DNA of 64,000 nucleotides from positions 1-64,000 of the forward strand of contig JBMNVL010000001.1 in the NCBI GenBank assembly GCA_050946775.1, given 5' to 3'. Numbering within the stretch: position 1 is the stretch's first letter; the number at the start of each line of letters is the position of its first letter. The notes under the pieces are model-generated. The model made no database searches. It was given only the letters and a program-made list of their open reading frames with translations, and had not been told where the DNA came from. A program made the translations under genes and the position numbers. Shown piece after piece: positions 51,828 through 61,076 of the stretch. The stretch is from UMGS1474 sp050946775. Lineage in GTDB: Bacteria; Bacillota; Clostridia; Oscillospirales; Acutalibacteraceae.

Positions 51828-51911
51828 AGCCATTCTCCTTTTTTGCGGTTTGCTGAAAAATGAACGCCGATTTCCGGCGAGCGCACGGCGCCGCGGTTTT
51901 TCCGGGCGGCG

Positions 51912-52799
51912 TTACGCCAGCCCGTCTTTTTGCATCACGTACCGGACGATCTCGTCGGCGACGTCCACTCCGGTACAGGCGGTGATCCCCGCCATAAAGG
52001 CGTTGGAGTTGACCTCGCATACCAGCGCTTCACCCCGGTCGTCCCACAGCAGATCCACCCCGGCGAACTCCAGCCCCAGCACCCGGCAGCACCGCAGCGC
52101 CAGCGTCTCCTCGGCGGGTGTCGGCAAATAGGCCTCGCCCCGGCCGCCGCCGCCGATGTTGGAACGGAAATCCACCCCCCGGCGGTGCATGGCGGCCACC
52201 ACCCGGTCGCCCACCACGTACAGCCGGTGATCCTCGCCCGCGCAGGTGGGCAAAAACGCCTGCGCCAAAAAGGGCTTGTCGCCCATTTTCATCGCCAGCG
52301 CCCGCAGGTCGTCCGGCGTGCGCGCCAGATACACCTGCCCGCCCAGCGAGCCGTAGCATTCCTTGACCACCATCGGGAACCCCAGCTCCGCCTCGGCGCG
52401 CCGCAGGAAAGCGGCGATTTGCGGGCCGATCTCGCGGTAGGTCATCGGGGCGATCAGGGTGCGGGGCATGGGTACCCGAGCCGCCGCCAGCGCCAGATGG
52501 GTGGCGCTTTTGTCGTCGCAGACGGCGATGGCGTCGACGGGGTTGTGTACCCTCACACCGCCGGAGGCCAGCGCCTGCCCCAGCCGGACGTCCTTGTCCC
52601 AAAACAGCACCGTGTCGCCCCTGTCGATCCCCTCGACGGTGATCCCGTCGCCGCCGGCGGACACGATCAGCGAGGTGTTGGGCACCGGCGTCAGTGTCCA
52701 GCCGCGGTCCTTTGCCGCCCGGCAGAGCCGTTCGACCGGGTCGGGCGGGGTATCGGGGTTCCAGAATCCGTTGTAGATCGCCCATCCCGCCATGGTCAT
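51912..52799 (-). CDS. RimK-like ATP-grasp ligase
   Basis: 295 residues. The ATP-grasp pieces are GFPMVVKECYGSLGGQVYLA, LAQAFLPTCAGEDHRLYVVG, FRSNIGGGGRGEAYLPT and LLWDDRGEALVCEVNSNAFM, matching alpha-L-glutamate ligase RimK relatives (LysX/CofF group). It would join an amino acid to a carboxylate of a protein, cofactor or peptide; the substrate is unknown. ATG 52799 overlaps the end of the HAD gene by four bases and has GGAAGG upstream. Confidence 0.9.
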   Translation of the reverse strand: MTMAGWAIYNGFWNPDTPPDPVERLCRAAKDRGWTLTPVPNTSLIVSAGGDGITVEGIDRGDTVLFWDKDVRLGQALASGGVRVHNPVDAIAVCDDKSATHLALAAARVPMPRTLIAPMTYREIGPQIAAFLRRAEAELGFPMVVKECYGSLGGQVYLARTPDDLRALAMKMGDKPFLAQAFLPTCAGEDHRLYVVGDRVVAAMHRRGVDFRSNIGGGGRGEAYLPTPAEETLALRCCRVLGLEFAGVDLLWDDRGEALVCEVNSNAFMAGITACTGVDVADEIVRYVMQKDGLA

Positions 52800-53626
52800 C
52801 GTCCTTCCCAATCGGCCTGCAGATACAGCGCCACCCCGTCGGCGTCGTTGGCGCCGACGATCACGTCGGCCGCCCGTTTGGCCGATTCCACTCCGTTTTC
52901 CACAACGCAGGCGAGATCGGCCACCCGCAGCATCGGCAAATCGTTGTCGTTGTCGCCGAAGGCGACCAGCCGGTCGGCGCCGACGGCCCGCTTGACCCGC
53001 AGCGCGCCGTTGTCCTTGCCGGCGCGGCGGTCGAATATCTCCAAAAAGAAATTACCCTGTACGTAATTGTCCCGGTAGATGCTGCAGCGCACCTCGGGGA
53101 TCTGCGCCTCCACCTCGGCGCGGATGGCGGTCAGCGTCTCCCGCCTGTCCTGCATCGAGAAATAGACCGCTTCCCGGGTGGAATCGTGCTCGTTCACCTG
53201 CCAAAACAGCTCCGGCAGCCGCGCCAGCCGCTGGCGCATAAAGGACTCCTCACCCGGCGAGGTGGGATGGGTGTAGGTACACGTCACCCCGCCGTTCTCC
53301 ACCCGGTAGACCATCGGGGATTTGCCGTGACGGGCGGCGATTTCCAGCACGGTTTTCGCCACCGCCGGGGACATTTCCAGCGCGTCGGCCACCCGTTCGT
53401 GGATGGCGTCGTAGGTCATGGCGCCGTTCATCAGCACCATCGGCGCGGTGAAGCGCACCCCCTGCAGATCCAGCAGCTTGATCCCGATCAGACTGCGGGC
53501 GGTGCAGATGGAAAACAGACACCCGGCGTCGGCCAGGGCGTTGAGAATGCCGACGGTGCGCGTCGACAGGGCTTGGTCGGGCGTCAGCAGCGTGCCGTCC
53601 AGATCGGTCATGTACAGCGTTTTCAT
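52796..53626 (-). CDS. HAD hydrolase, Cof-type phosphatase
   Basis: 276 residues. Motif I is LYMTDLDGTLLTP, motif II FSICTARSLIGI, motif III KRAVGADRLVAFGDNDNDLP and a Cof cap lies between. It should dephosphorylate small sugar or cofactor phosphates. The ATG overlaps the Nudix stop (ATGA), so the three genes Nudix-HAD-RimK are translationally linked. Confidence 0.94.
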   Translation of the reverse strand: MKTLYMTDLDGTLLTPDQALSTRTVGILNALADAGCLFSICTARSLIGIKLLDLQGVRFTAPMVLMNGAMTYDAIHERVADALEMSPAVAKTVLEIAARHGKSPMVYRVENGGVTCTYTHPTSPGEESFMRQRLARLPELFWQVNEHDSTREAVYFSMQDRRETLTAIRAEVEAQIPEVRCSIYRDNYVQGNFFLEIFDRRAGKDNGALRVKRAVGADRLVAFGDNDNDLPMLRVADLACVVENGVESAKRAADVIVGANDADGVALYLQADWEGR

Positions 53627-54126
53627 AGGCCCTTGACGACCTCCGAAAGGGTGTCGAAATACTCCTTGCCGTAGTTGTGGAAGTCGTTTTGGCGGATCAT
53701 CTCCCGCAGCAGCGCCGGCGATACCCACCGCGCCTCGGCCACTTCCTCGCTTTGCAGCTGCACGTCCCGGTCGACCCGCACCTCACGGCGCAAGATCCAC
53801 AGATCGCAAAAGGAGTTGCGCCGCTTGAGCCGCCGCAGCAGCGTCAGCTCGCCCGGCTGGGTGTTGAGCCCCAGCTCCTCCAGCAGCTCCCGTCTGGCGG
53901 CGGTCTCGCTGTCCTCGCCCGATACCGCCGATCCGCCGGTCGCCGCCCACATATTGGGCATCAGATGCAGATGCGCCGCCCGGCGTTGGATCAGGATCCC
54001 GCCCGCGGCGTTGAGCACCCAGATGTGCACCACCAGATGGTACTGCCCGAAGGTCAGCCGTTCGCCCCGCATCATGGTGCGCCCGGTCGGCCGGCCCCGG
54101 TCATCCAGCAAATCCCATTTTTCCAT
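53623..54126 (-). CDS. Nudix hydrolase
   Basis: 167 residues from ATG 54126. The Nudix box is GGSAVSGEDSETAARRELLE followed by ELGL, with the expected REx2EE acids. KWDLLDDRGRPTGRTMMRGE at the N-terminus and LTFGQYHLVVHIWVLN resemble the isopentenyl-diphosphate isomerase-like branch of Nudix proteins with general pyrophosphatase activity. First gene of the Nudix-HAD-RimK-Nnr run. Confidence 0.93.
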   Translation of the reverse strand: MEKWDLLDDRGRPTGRTMMRGERLTFGQYHLVVHIWVLNAAGGILIQRRAAHLHLMPNMWAATGGSAVSGEDSETAARRELLEELGLNTQPGELTLLRRLKRRNSFCDLWILRREVRVDRDVQLQSEEVAEARWVSPALLREMIRQNDFHNYGKEYFDTLSEVVKGL

Positions 54127-54267
54127 TCCCGTTCGTTTGCTCCTTACAGGTGGCCGCAATTAGCCACGGTAACTTATAATACACTATCATACCGCATTTG
54201 GCGTCAAAAGTCCAGCAAAACTTGACAGACCGGGCGTTTGCGTATTTGCATAAAAAATGAAGGATTG

Positions 54268-54296
54268 TTGACAAGTTATTGTAAATACTATATACT
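54268..54296 (+). promoter_or_regulatory. Promoter of the dockerin protein at 54378
   Basis: TTGACA (54268-54273), 17 bp, TATACT (54291-54296). Strong match, 82 bp before the ATG. Confidence 0.88.
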
Positions 54297-54377
54297 TTTA
54301 TTAAAGCCAAAATGATTGGCGTTCGCGCATAAAGATATGGTGTAAACCTGTTGTGAGGCAGAAAGGGTGAAGATGCT

Positions 54378-55859
54378 ATGAAAACCATTCGATGGATCAC
54401 CGCGCTGCTGTTCACGCTGGCGGTGTGCGCCGCGCCGATGGGAATGGCGGCCGGGGACATCGGCCAGACCGATCCTCCGGAATCCGAGATAAGGTTGAGC
54501 GATTCGGTCCTCTATCTGGCCGTCGGTGAGGAAAAGGATATCACGATCGACTACGTGTATCTGAAAGAAAGCGAAGAACCCGCGGGCGATCCTTACCGGG
54601 AAATTTGGGATAACTCTCACCCGGAAATCGCGCAAATGGCGCTGTCCGGCGGTGAACCGGCGGATATCAACCACGGCAGCGAGACGGCGCTGAACCAGAC
54701 CGGCACCATCAAAGGCGTCCAACCCGGCAAAAGCGGCATCACGGTAACGCGCAGCGGGTTTGGCGCCTCTGCGAGCGCGACCTGTGACGTTTTCGTGTAT
54801 CGAAAAGGGGATATGGACGATAAAAACAGCATCGCGGTTACCTTCACCGCCCCTGAAAACCGTTCCTTCTCCCCAGCGGATTTTCCCGGCGTACCATGCC
54901 GATCCGTTGTCGGAGTACAAAAATATACGCGAGATACCGGCTTAGACTATCTGTTGATCCTCGCTCTGGACGACAGCGACTGGGATATGAAGGCCGTTTT
55001 GGAAACCGCCCGATCCGTGGACGGAGTGCAATCCGCCAAGCCGAACACCGATCACGTGCGGCGTGATTTGCGCATCCGGCTGAACGCTTCGTCGGTCATC
55101 CTGAAAATTGGCGAAGAAGTGCAGCTGTGTATCGACAGCGTGACCGAACCGCCCGTTCCGTGGCGGATCGCGCAGGGGATCTGCCTGAACGTGGATCCGG
55201 ATCGGCTGCCGGATGGGCAAAGCATACGGGACTGTTTTCGTGAAATGGGCGTTTCCCGGTTCTGGCCGAGAAAAAGCGCGGACAGTCTGAACGGCATTTT
55301 GGAGCAAGAGGGAGAAGAAAGCCCGGACGGATACTATACGGTCGACGTCCCCTTGCAGGCCGTTTTATACGAAATGACGGACGCGATCACAAGCGCCGAT
55401 TTTGTGAAAGACGCGTATGTGTGGTGGGATCCCATTCCCGGCGAGCCCGACGTGCCGGGCAGAGCGGAGCGGTGGGAATCGGACACGGAGGACGTGGTTT
55501 CGCTTCAGCTGTCCGGCGGATTCAAAGACGCCGGCGATGAAACCATGATTTGCCAAACGGCAACAGTAAAGGCGCTGGCGCCGGGGACGGCATCCGTCAC
55601 CGTCAGTTTTTCCGAAGGGACGCAAACCGACACGCAAACCTGCACCATAACGGTGTTGGGCGAATATCGGCCCGGTGACGTGAATATGGACGGGGATATC
55701 ACCGCTGCCGACGCGCTGCTGGCGCTGCAGGCGGCGACCGAAAAGGTGTTATTGAGCGATCAGCAGCGGCGCTATGCCGACGTCGATGACGACGGCAGCG
55801 TAACGGCCGCCGACGCCTTGATGATTTTGCAAATCAGCACCGGGAAAATAAATCTTTAG
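54378..55859 (+). CDS. Secreted Ig-like protein with C-terminal dockerin
   Basis: 493 residues. The signal peptide (1-26, IRWITALLFTLAVCAAPMGM) is followed by a BIG2-like beta domain (IRLSDSVLYLAVGEEKDITI to SGITVTRSG), a second beta domain (LNASSVILKIGEEVQLCIDS), a third with VKALAPGTASVTVSF, and a C-terminal type I dockerin (about 433-493: DVNMDGDITAADALLALQAA and DVDDDGSVTAADALMILQIS). No enzyme motif is seen, so it may be a binding or structural component delivered to a cohesin scaffold. Confidence 0.88.
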   Translation: MKTIRWITALLFTLAVCAAPMGMAAGDIGQTDPPESEIRLSDSVLYLAVGEEKDITIDYVYLKESEEPAGDPYREIWDNSHPEIAQMALSGGEPADINHGSETALNQTGTIKGVQPGKSGITVTRSGFGASASATCDVFVYRKGDMDDKNSIAVTFTAPENRSFSPADFPGVPCRSVVGVQKYTRDTGLDYLLILALDDSDWDMKAVLETARSVDGVQSAKPNTDHVRRDLRIRLNASSVILKIGEEVQLCIDSVTEPPVPWRIAQGICLNVDPDRLPDGQSIRDCFREMGVSRFWPRKSADSLNGILEQEGEESPDGYYTVDVPLQAVLYEMTDAITSADFVKDAYVWWDPIPGEPDVPGRAERWESDTEDVVSLQLSGGFKDAGDETMICQTATVKALAPGTASVTVSFSEGTQTDTQTCTITVLGEYRPGDVNMDGDITAADALLALQAATEKVLLSDQQRRYADVDDDGSVTAADALMILQISTGKINL

Positions 55860-55883
55860 AAAAGGCCTGTATACAACTCAAAA

Positions 55884-55913
55884 CTTGACAGACCGGGCGT
55901 CCAGCGGGTACAA
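55884..55913 (+). promoter_or_regulatory. Promoter of tlyA
   Basis: TTGACA and TACAAT with an 18-bp spacer. The string AAACTTGACAGACCGGGCGT also occurs near 54215, ahead of the preceding gene. Confidence 0.7.
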
Positions 55914-55931
55914 TAGTCCCGAGGTGACGAC

Positions 55932-56735
55932 ATGGCGACCATGCGACTGGACGAAGTGGCCGCGGCGGCCTTCGGGGTGACCCGGGAGGAAGCGGCGGCG
56001 TTGATTATGGAAGGGCGGGTATGGATCGGGGATATTCCCGCCGACAAACCCGGCACTCCGGTGAAGGCCGGCGCGGCGCTGACCTTGCGCCAAAAAGGGC
56101 GCAAATACGCCAGCCGGTCGGGATATAAACTGGAAAAAGCCCTGCGGTATTTCGCGCTGAACGTCGACGGGCAGACCGTCTGCGATATCGGCGCCAGCAA
56201 CGGCGGGTTTACCGACTGCCTGCTGCAAAACGGCGCGGCGCGGGTGTTCGCGGTGGACGTCGCTTACGGCATTTTGGCGTGGGAGCTGCGCCAGGACGAG
56301 CGGGTGACGGTGATGGAACGCACAAACGCCCGGCATTTGACGGCGGAACAGCTCGGCGAAAGGTGCGATCTCGTCACGGTGGACGTGGCGTTTATTTCGC
56401 TGACGAAAATTTTTCCCGCCATCGACCGGATCCTGAAAGAGGACGGGCGGTGCGTCTGTCTGATCAAGCCCCAGTTTGAGTTAAAGCCCTTCCAGCTGGG
56501 CAAAAACGGGATGGTCAAGGATCCCGCCGTCCTGCCGGGGCTGATCGGCTCGCTGATCGATGCGGCGGCGGGAAACCGGCTGTATCTGCGGGGGTTGACG
56601 GTGTCGCCCATCCACGGCACCAACGGCAACGTGGAGTATTTGCTTTTCCTCGACCGTCAGCCCGCCGTCCCCGACGACGAGCGGGAGCGGCTGATTGCCG
56701 AAACCGTCGCCCTGCGCCCCGACGAAGAGGGTTGA
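55932..56735 (+). CDS. tlyA: TlyA-family rRNA 2'-O-methyltransferase (hemolysin A)
   Basis: 267 residues. Residues 1-60 form an S4 RNA-binding domain (MRLDEVAAAAFGVTREEAAA; IMEGRVWIGDIPADKPG). The remainder is an FtsJ-type Rossmann fold: CDIGASNGGFTDCLLQNGAA, VYAVDVAYG-like VFAVDVAYGILAWELRQDER, and the catalytic residues with KYASRSGYKLEKAL and LIKPQFEL. It methylates 16S and 23S rRNA riboses. ATG 55932 has CGAGGTGACGAC upstream. Confidence 0.95.
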   Translation: MATMRLDEVAAAAFGVTREEAAALIMEGRVWIGDIPADKPGTPVKAGAALTLRQKGRKYASRSGYKLEKALRYFALNVDGQTVCDIGASNGGFTDCLLQNGAARVFAVDVAYGILAWELRQDERVTVMERTNARHLTAEQLGERCDLVTVDVAFISLTKIFPAIDRILKEDGRCVCLIKPQFELKPFQLGKNGMVKDPAVLPGLIGSLIDAAAGNRLYLRGLTVSPIHGTNGNVEYLLFLDRQPAVPDDERERLIAETVALRPDEEG

Positions 56736-56758
56736 CGCCGTTTTTTTGTCGTGATAGA
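56730..56758 (+). promoter_or_regulatory. Promoter of the lipoprotein at 56791
   Basis: TTGACG overlapping the tlyA stop, 17 bp, TAGAAT, about 33 bp before the ATG. Confidence 0.6.
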
Positions 56759-56790
56759 ATAGGATAAAACCGTAAAAGGATGGGGTATTT

Positions 56791-57192
56791 ATGAAAAAAC
56801 GGATCGCTATTTTCCTCATTTGCATGCTGATACCGGGCGTTTTGGCCGGATGCCACCGGGATTCCCTTCGTTTGGTGGAGGACGAAAGCGCTTTCGGGGA
56901 ATTTGCGGTGGAGGAAAACGCGGTGATCCTCACCGCTGCGGTAACGGTCGAAAACGTCAGTGATACCAACAAAACCTTTGCCATCCGTGCCGATTTCTCA
57001 AAAGATCAGCGGGGCGATTTGCTCAAAGAAGCGGAGCTTTGGGCTGTGGACGACGAAGGGAATACCGCCAAATTCACCGTCCCCGCCAAAGGCAAAACGG
57101 AGTTTGAGGTGCGGTTTTGCGGCACCTTCGGCGGCAAGGAACAAAGGGCGGATCGCCTGCTCCCGCCGCTGACGTTCGTGGAAGCGGGATGA
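56791..57192 (+). CDS. Lipoprotein of unknown function
   Basis: 133 residues. Leader MKKRIAIFLICMLIPGVLAG then C (21), a lipobox. The mature part is a single beta-sandwich (NAVILTAAVTVENVSDTNKT; ADFSKDQRGDLLKEAELWAV; FTVPAKGKTEFEVRFCGTFG) of the FxLYD or DUF4352 type, commonly attached lipoproteins with no known activity. AAAGGATGGGG upstream. Confidence 0.8.
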   Translation: MKKRIAIFLICMLIPGVLAGCHRDSLRLVEDESAFGEFAVEENAVILTAAVTVENVSDTNKTFAIRADFSKDQRGDLLKEAELWAVDDEGNTAKFTVPAKGKTEFEVRFCGTFGGKEQRADRLLPPLTFVEAG

Positions 57193-57671
57193 CGACGCAC
57201 AGTATGCGGAGTGCGTCTGCCTCCCTCTGACGGGCAGCGTTTGCGAGCGCCGCCGGGGGCGGAAACAGCGAGCAATAAGCTGGCGCCGCGGTCGGTGATC
57301 GGTGAGCGCGTATGCGCCACACCGGAGCCGGGCACCGCAAGAGGGCCTGAGGTGGATTTCGCCGCCAGGCGAAAGACGGAGGGAGAGAGGGGCGTGCCGC
57401 TAATCTCGTTATCTCTCCCTCAGTCTCGCTGCGCTCGACAGCTCCCTCGTCAGAGGGAGCCGTTTTGTATACCGCCGGATTGATACGGCGGGCGGATGAT
57501 ATCCTCCGTTTGCGGAACACCGATGAATTGCGTTGCAAGCGCACGCCTCGTGCAAAGGGTGGCTTGCCGAACGCACCGCGTGAGGCAAGTCGGAGGGATA
57601 GTCGCCCTTTGGGCGACATACCGCGCTTGCCTGCCACCGGCTTGTGCGGTTTTTGCGGGCTTTATACCATC
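57193..57671. repeat. Gene-free repeat region, 12-bp inverted repeats
   Basis: CTCCCTCTGACG (57221-57232) and CGTCAGAGGGAG (57448-57459) bracket a 240-bp element whose interior contains TCGGTGATCGGTGAGCGCG to GGCACCGCAAGAGGG, the reverse complement of bases 49490-49545. The right part (57480-57670) has ATTGATACGGCGGGCGGATG and palindromic TCGCCCTTTGGGCGA. No gene seen. Confidence 0.75.
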
Positions 57672-57711
57672 AAAAAAACGAAATGACCCGGTCGGGTCAT
57701 TTCGTTTTTTT
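57672..57711. terminator. Terminator overlapping the rarA stop
   Basis: AAAAAACGAAATGACCCG and CGGGTCATTTCGTTTTTT form a long perfect stem with a two-base loop. The rarA stop codon (57697-57699) and last four codons are inside the stem. Confidence 0.92.
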
Positions 57712-58971
57712 CTTGATCGTCTGCCAGTAGCTTTCAAACGCCTGCTCGTTTTTGTTGTCGCCGGGATGGTAGTAGACCCGATCCTTGATGGCGTCGGGAA
57801 GATACTGCTGTTCCACCCAGTGATCGGGGAAGGAATGAGGGTACAGATAATGCTGCCCCTTAACGGCGGCGTCCTCGCCGTCGTAGTGTTTGTTTTGCAG
57901 CTGCCGGGGGATCGGGCCGGTGCGGCCGGCCTTGACGTCGGCCATCGCCGCTTCGATGGCGAGGCATCCGGCGTTGGATTTGGGCGCCCGGCAGACCATG
58001 ATCACCGCGTCGGCCAGCGGCAGCTGCGCCTCGGGCAGTCCCACCTGCAGCGCCGCGTCCACCGCCGCCTTGACGATGGGGATGATCATCGGGTAGGCCA
58101 GCCCCACGTCCTCGCAGGCGCAGACCATCAGCCGCCGGCAGGCCGAGGGCAGATCGCCCGCTTCCAGCAGCCGCGCCAGATAATGCAGCGCCGCGTCGGT
58201 ATCGGATCCCCGCATGGATTTTTGGTAAGCGGAGATGATGTCGTAATGCTCGTCGCCCTCCCGGTCGTACCGCATGGAGCTGCGCTGGGCGAGCTGCCGG
58301 GCGGTCTCCTCGGTGACCAAAACGGCGCCGTCGGCGTCGGGCGGCGTGGCCATCACGCACAGCTCCACCGCGTTGATCGCCTTGCGGACGTCGCCGCCGC
58401 AGGAGGTGGCGATGACCCGCACCGCCTCGTCGGCGGCCGCCACCGGTACGCCCCGTTCGCCCTGCAAAAAGGCAAAACCGCGGCGCACCGCTTTTTCGAT
58501 CTCATCGGGCTGTACCGACTTGAACTCAAAAACGGTGGAACGGCTCAAAATGGCGTTGTAAACGTAAAAATAGGGATTTTCGGTGGTGGAGGCGATCAGG
58601 GTGATCCGGCCGTTTTCGATATGCTCCAGCAGGGTTTGCTGCTGGCGCTTGTTGAAATACTGGATCTCGTCGAGATACAACAGGATCCCGTTGATCCCGG
58701 CCAGGGTGTCGATCTCGTCCACCACCGCTTTGATATCGGCGGTGGAGGCGCTGGTGCCGTTGAGCTTGTGCAGCCGCATATCGGTGCGCTTGGCAATGAT
58801 CCGGGCCAGGGTGGTCTTGCCCACGCCGGACGGGCCGTAAAAGATCAAATTGGGGATGGCGCCGCCCTCGATGATCCGGCGCAGCGCCTTGCCCTCGCCC
58901 AGCAGATGCTGCTGGCCGACCATATCTTCCAGCGTTTCAGGGCGCATGCGATCCGCTAACGGAGCCGCCAT
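57697..58971 (-). CDS. rarA: Replication-associated recombination protein A
   Basis: 424 residues from ATG 58971 (GGAGGTGAGGGC). AAA+ ATPase: Walker A LIFYGPSGVGKTTLARIIAK, Walker B ILLYLDEIQYFNKRQQQTLL, sensor TLIASTTENPYFYV, then the tetramerisation domain with RYLPDAIKDRVYYHPGDN near the end. It acts at stalled forks. The gene sits 23 bp downstream of glyA in the same direction, so it is probably co-transcribed. Confidence 0.95.
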   Translation of the reverse strand: MAAPLADRMRPETLEDMVGQQHLLGEGKALRRIIEGGAIPNLIFYGPSGVGKTTLARIIAKRTDMRLHKLNGTSASTADIKAVVDEIDTLAGINGILLYLDEIQYFNKRQQQTLLEHIENGRITLIASTTENPYFYVYNAILSRSTVFEFKSVQPDEIEKAVRRGFAFLQGERGVPVAAADEAVRVIATSCGGDVRKAINAVELCVMATPPDADGAVLVTEETARQLAQRSSMRYDREGDEHYDIISAYQKSMRGSDTDAALHYLARLLEAGDLPSACRRLMVCACEDVGLAYPMIIPIVKAAVDAALQVGLPEAQLPLADAVIMVCRAPKSNAGCLAIEAAMADVKAGRTGPIPRQLQNKHYDGEDAAVKGQHYLYPHSFPDHWVEQQYLPDAIKDRVYYHPGDNKNEQAFESYWQTIKKKTK

Positions 58972-58994
58972 GCCCTCACCTCCCGTGGGTGTGA

Positions 58995-60245
58995 TCAGTA
59001 AAGCGGGTACCGGGCGCACAGGGCGTCGACCCCGGCGCGGATGGCGTCCGCCTTCCCGTCAAAATCGGTGATCGCGTCGTGGATGAATCCGGCGATCAAA
59101 TCCATATCCGCCTCGTTCAGTCCCCGGCTGGTGACGGCCGGGGTGCCCAGCCGCAGACCGCTGGTGACAAAGGGAGACAGCGGCTCGTCCGGGATGGTGT
59201 TTTTGTTGGCGGTGATGAACACCTCGTCCAGCCGGTGCTCCAGCTCCTTGCCGGTGATGCCGGTCTGGCGCAGATCCATCAGCATCAGATGGTTGTCGGT
59301 GCCGCCCGAGACCAGCTGCAGCCCGCGTTCGAGCAGACCCTGCGCCAGCGCGGACGCGTTGAGCCGGATCTGATGCTGATAGGCCTTGAATTCGGGCTTC
59401 AGCGCCTCGCCGAAGCAGACCGCCTTGGCGGCGATGACGTGCATCAGCGGGCCGCCTTGAGAGCCGGGGAAGATCGCCTTGTCGATCGCTTTGGCGTACG
59501 GCTCTTTGCACAGGATCAGACCGCCACGCGGACCCCGCAGGGTCTTGTGGGTGGTGGTGGTGACCACGTCGCAGTAGGGCACCGGATTCATATGCTCCCC
59601 GGCGGCGACCAGACCGGCGATGTGGGCCATGTCGACCATCAGCAGGGCGCCGACCTCGTCGGCGATCTGGCGCAGACGGTCAAAGCGGATCTCCCGCGGA
59701 TAGGCGCTGGCGCCGGCGACAATCAGCTTGGGCTTGTGCTCTTTGGCCAGCGCCTCCACCACGTCGTAGTCGATGCGGCCGGTCTGCTTGTCCACACCGT
59801 AAGGCACGAAGTTGTACAGTTTTCCCGAGAAATTGACCGGCGAGCCGTGGGTCAGATGGCCGCCGTGGGCCAGATCCATCCCCAGCACGGTATCGCCCGG
59901 CTGGATCAGGGCGAAATAGGCCGCCTGATTGGCCTGTGCGCCGGAATGAGGCTGGACGTTGGCGTGGTCGGCGCCGAACAGTTTTTTGGCGCGGTCGCGG
60001 GCGATGTCCTCCACCACGTCGACCTCCTGACAGCCGCCGTAATACCGCTTGCCGGGATAGCCCTCGGCGTACTTGTTGGTCAGCACGCTGCCCATCGCCG
60101 CCATCACCGCCGGAGAGACGATGTTCTCCGACGCGATCAGCTCCAGATTGCGGCGCTGACGGGCCAGCTCCCGTTCCATCGCTTCACCCACGGCGGGATC
60201 GGCGGCTTTGACAAATCCAATGGTGTCCATCATCTCGGCGTACAT
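58995..60245 (-). CDS. glyA: Serine hydroxymethyltransferase
   Basis: 416 residues. [20 protein letters not shown], the substrate site, and [20 protein letters not shown] with the PLP lysine are unmistakable. It exchanges serine and glycine with tetrahydrofolate. ATG 60245 follows AAGGAGCGCGATGCT. The promoter is TTGCAA-17-TACTAT upstream on the minus strand, divergent from nth. Confidence 0.97.
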   Translation of the reverse strand: MYAEMMDTIGFVKAADPAVGEAMERELARQRRNLELIASENIVSPAVMAAMGSVLTNKYAEGYPGKRYYGGCQEVDVVEDIARDRAKKLFGADHANVQPHSGAQANQAAYFALIQPGDTVLGMDLAHGGHLTHGSPVNFSGKLYNFVPYGVDKQTGRIDYDVVEALAKEHKPKLIVAGASAYPREIRFDRLRQIADEVGALLMVDMAHIAGLVAAGEHMNPVPYCDVVTTTTHKTLRGPRGGLILCKEPYAKAIDKAIFPGSQGGPLMHVIAAKAVCFGEALKPEFKAYQHQIRLNASALAQGLLERGLQLVSGGTDNHLMLMDLRQTGITGKELEHRLDEVFITANKNTIPDEPLSPFVTSGLRLGTPAVTSRGLNEADMDLIAGFIHDAITDFDGKADAIRAGVDALCARYPLY

Positions 60246-60280
60246 AGCATCGCGCTCCTTGTTCGTATAATTATACCTTA

Positions 60281-60309
60281 TAGTAGCACATTTTCTGTAA
60301 AGTTGCAAG
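60281..60309 (-). promoter_or_regulatory. Promoter of glyA
   Basis: Minus strand TTGCAA, 17 bp, TACTAT about 37 bp before the ATG. Confidence 0.7.
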
Positions 60310-60334
60310 ACAATATCGCACCGAAAACAACGAT

Positions 60335-60364
60335 TTGACAGGTTTCGACAGAGTGTGGTACACT
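60335..60364 (+). promoter_or_regulatory. Promoter of nth
   Basis: TTGACA (60335-60340), 18 bp, TACACT (60359-60364), 23 bp before the ATG. Confidence 0.78.
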
Positions 60365-60386
60365 ATGGCGAAAAGGAGTGGTGACC

Positions 60387-61019
60387 ATGACCAAAAAACA
60401 ACGCGCAAATCGGGCGGTCGAGGTGCTCAAGGAGCGGTATCCCGAGGCGATCTGTTCGCTGACGTACACCGATCCGCTGCAATTGCTGATCGCCACCCGT
60501 CTGTCGGCGCAGTGCACCGACGCGAGGGTCAATATGGTCACCCCGGCGCTGTTCGCCCGCTTTCCGACGCTGGACGCCTTTGCCGACGCCGACGCCGGGG
60601 AGGTAGGGGAGTATATCCGCTCCTGCGGGCTGTACAAAACCAAGGCGCGGGATATCGTCGCCATGGCGCGGATGCTGCGGGACGAGTACGGCGGGGACTT
60701 TCCCCGCACGGTGGAGGAATTGGTCAAGCTGCCCGGCGTCGGGCGCAAGACCGCCAATCTCTTTTGCGGCGACGTGTACGGCACCCCGTCGGCGGTGGTG
60801 GCGGATACCCATTGCATCCGCATCGCCGGTCGGTTGGGGCTGGTGGATTCCACCGATCCGTATAAGGTGGAGCTGCAGCTGCGCCGTCTGCTGCCGCCCG
60901 ACGAGAGCAACGCCTTTTGCCACCGCATCGTCCTGTTCGGCCGGGACGTCTGCTCGGCGCGATCCCCGCAATGCGGGGCGTGTCCGCTGCGGGACGTCTG
61001 CCCGTCTAAGCAGGGATGA
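60387..61019 (+). CDS. nth: Endonuclease III
   Basis: 210 residues. The helix-hairpin-helix KLPGVGRKTANLFCGDVYG contains the catalytic Lys; the catalytic Asp is in VVADTHCIRIAGR; the C-terminal 4Fe-4S ligands are C-x6-C-x2-C-x5-C (CSARSPQCGACPLRDVC). It removes oxidised pyrimidines and cleaves the abasic site. ATG 60387 after AAAAGGAGTGGTGACC. Confidence 0.96.
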   Translation: MTKKQRANRAVEVLKERYPEAICSLTYTDPLQLLIATRLSAQCTDARVNMVTPALFARFPTLDAFADADAGEVGEYIRSCGLYKTKARDIVAMARMLRDEYGGDFPRTVEELVKLPGVGRKTANLFCGDVYGTPSAVVADTHCIRIAGRLGLVDSTDPYKVELQLRRLLPPDESNAFCHRIVLFGRDVCSARSPQCGACPLRDVCPSKQG

Positions 61020-61037
61020 GAAAGGAATAGACAGCAA

Positions 61038-61076
61038 TACTCCCGCCGGTGTGATGCACACCGGCGGGAGTTTTTT
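61038..61076. terminator. Bidirectional terminator between nth and the phosphoesterase gene
   Basis: ACTCCCGCCGGTGTG and CACACCGGCGGGAGT around ATG, followed by TTTTTT. It is close to the terminator at 12755 in sequence (CCGCCGGTGT arms). Confidence 0.93.

Noticed and set aside
57450..57737. Short frames in the repeat region before rarA
   Set aside because: They run through repeats and the terminator, lack start signals and show no protein-like composition.
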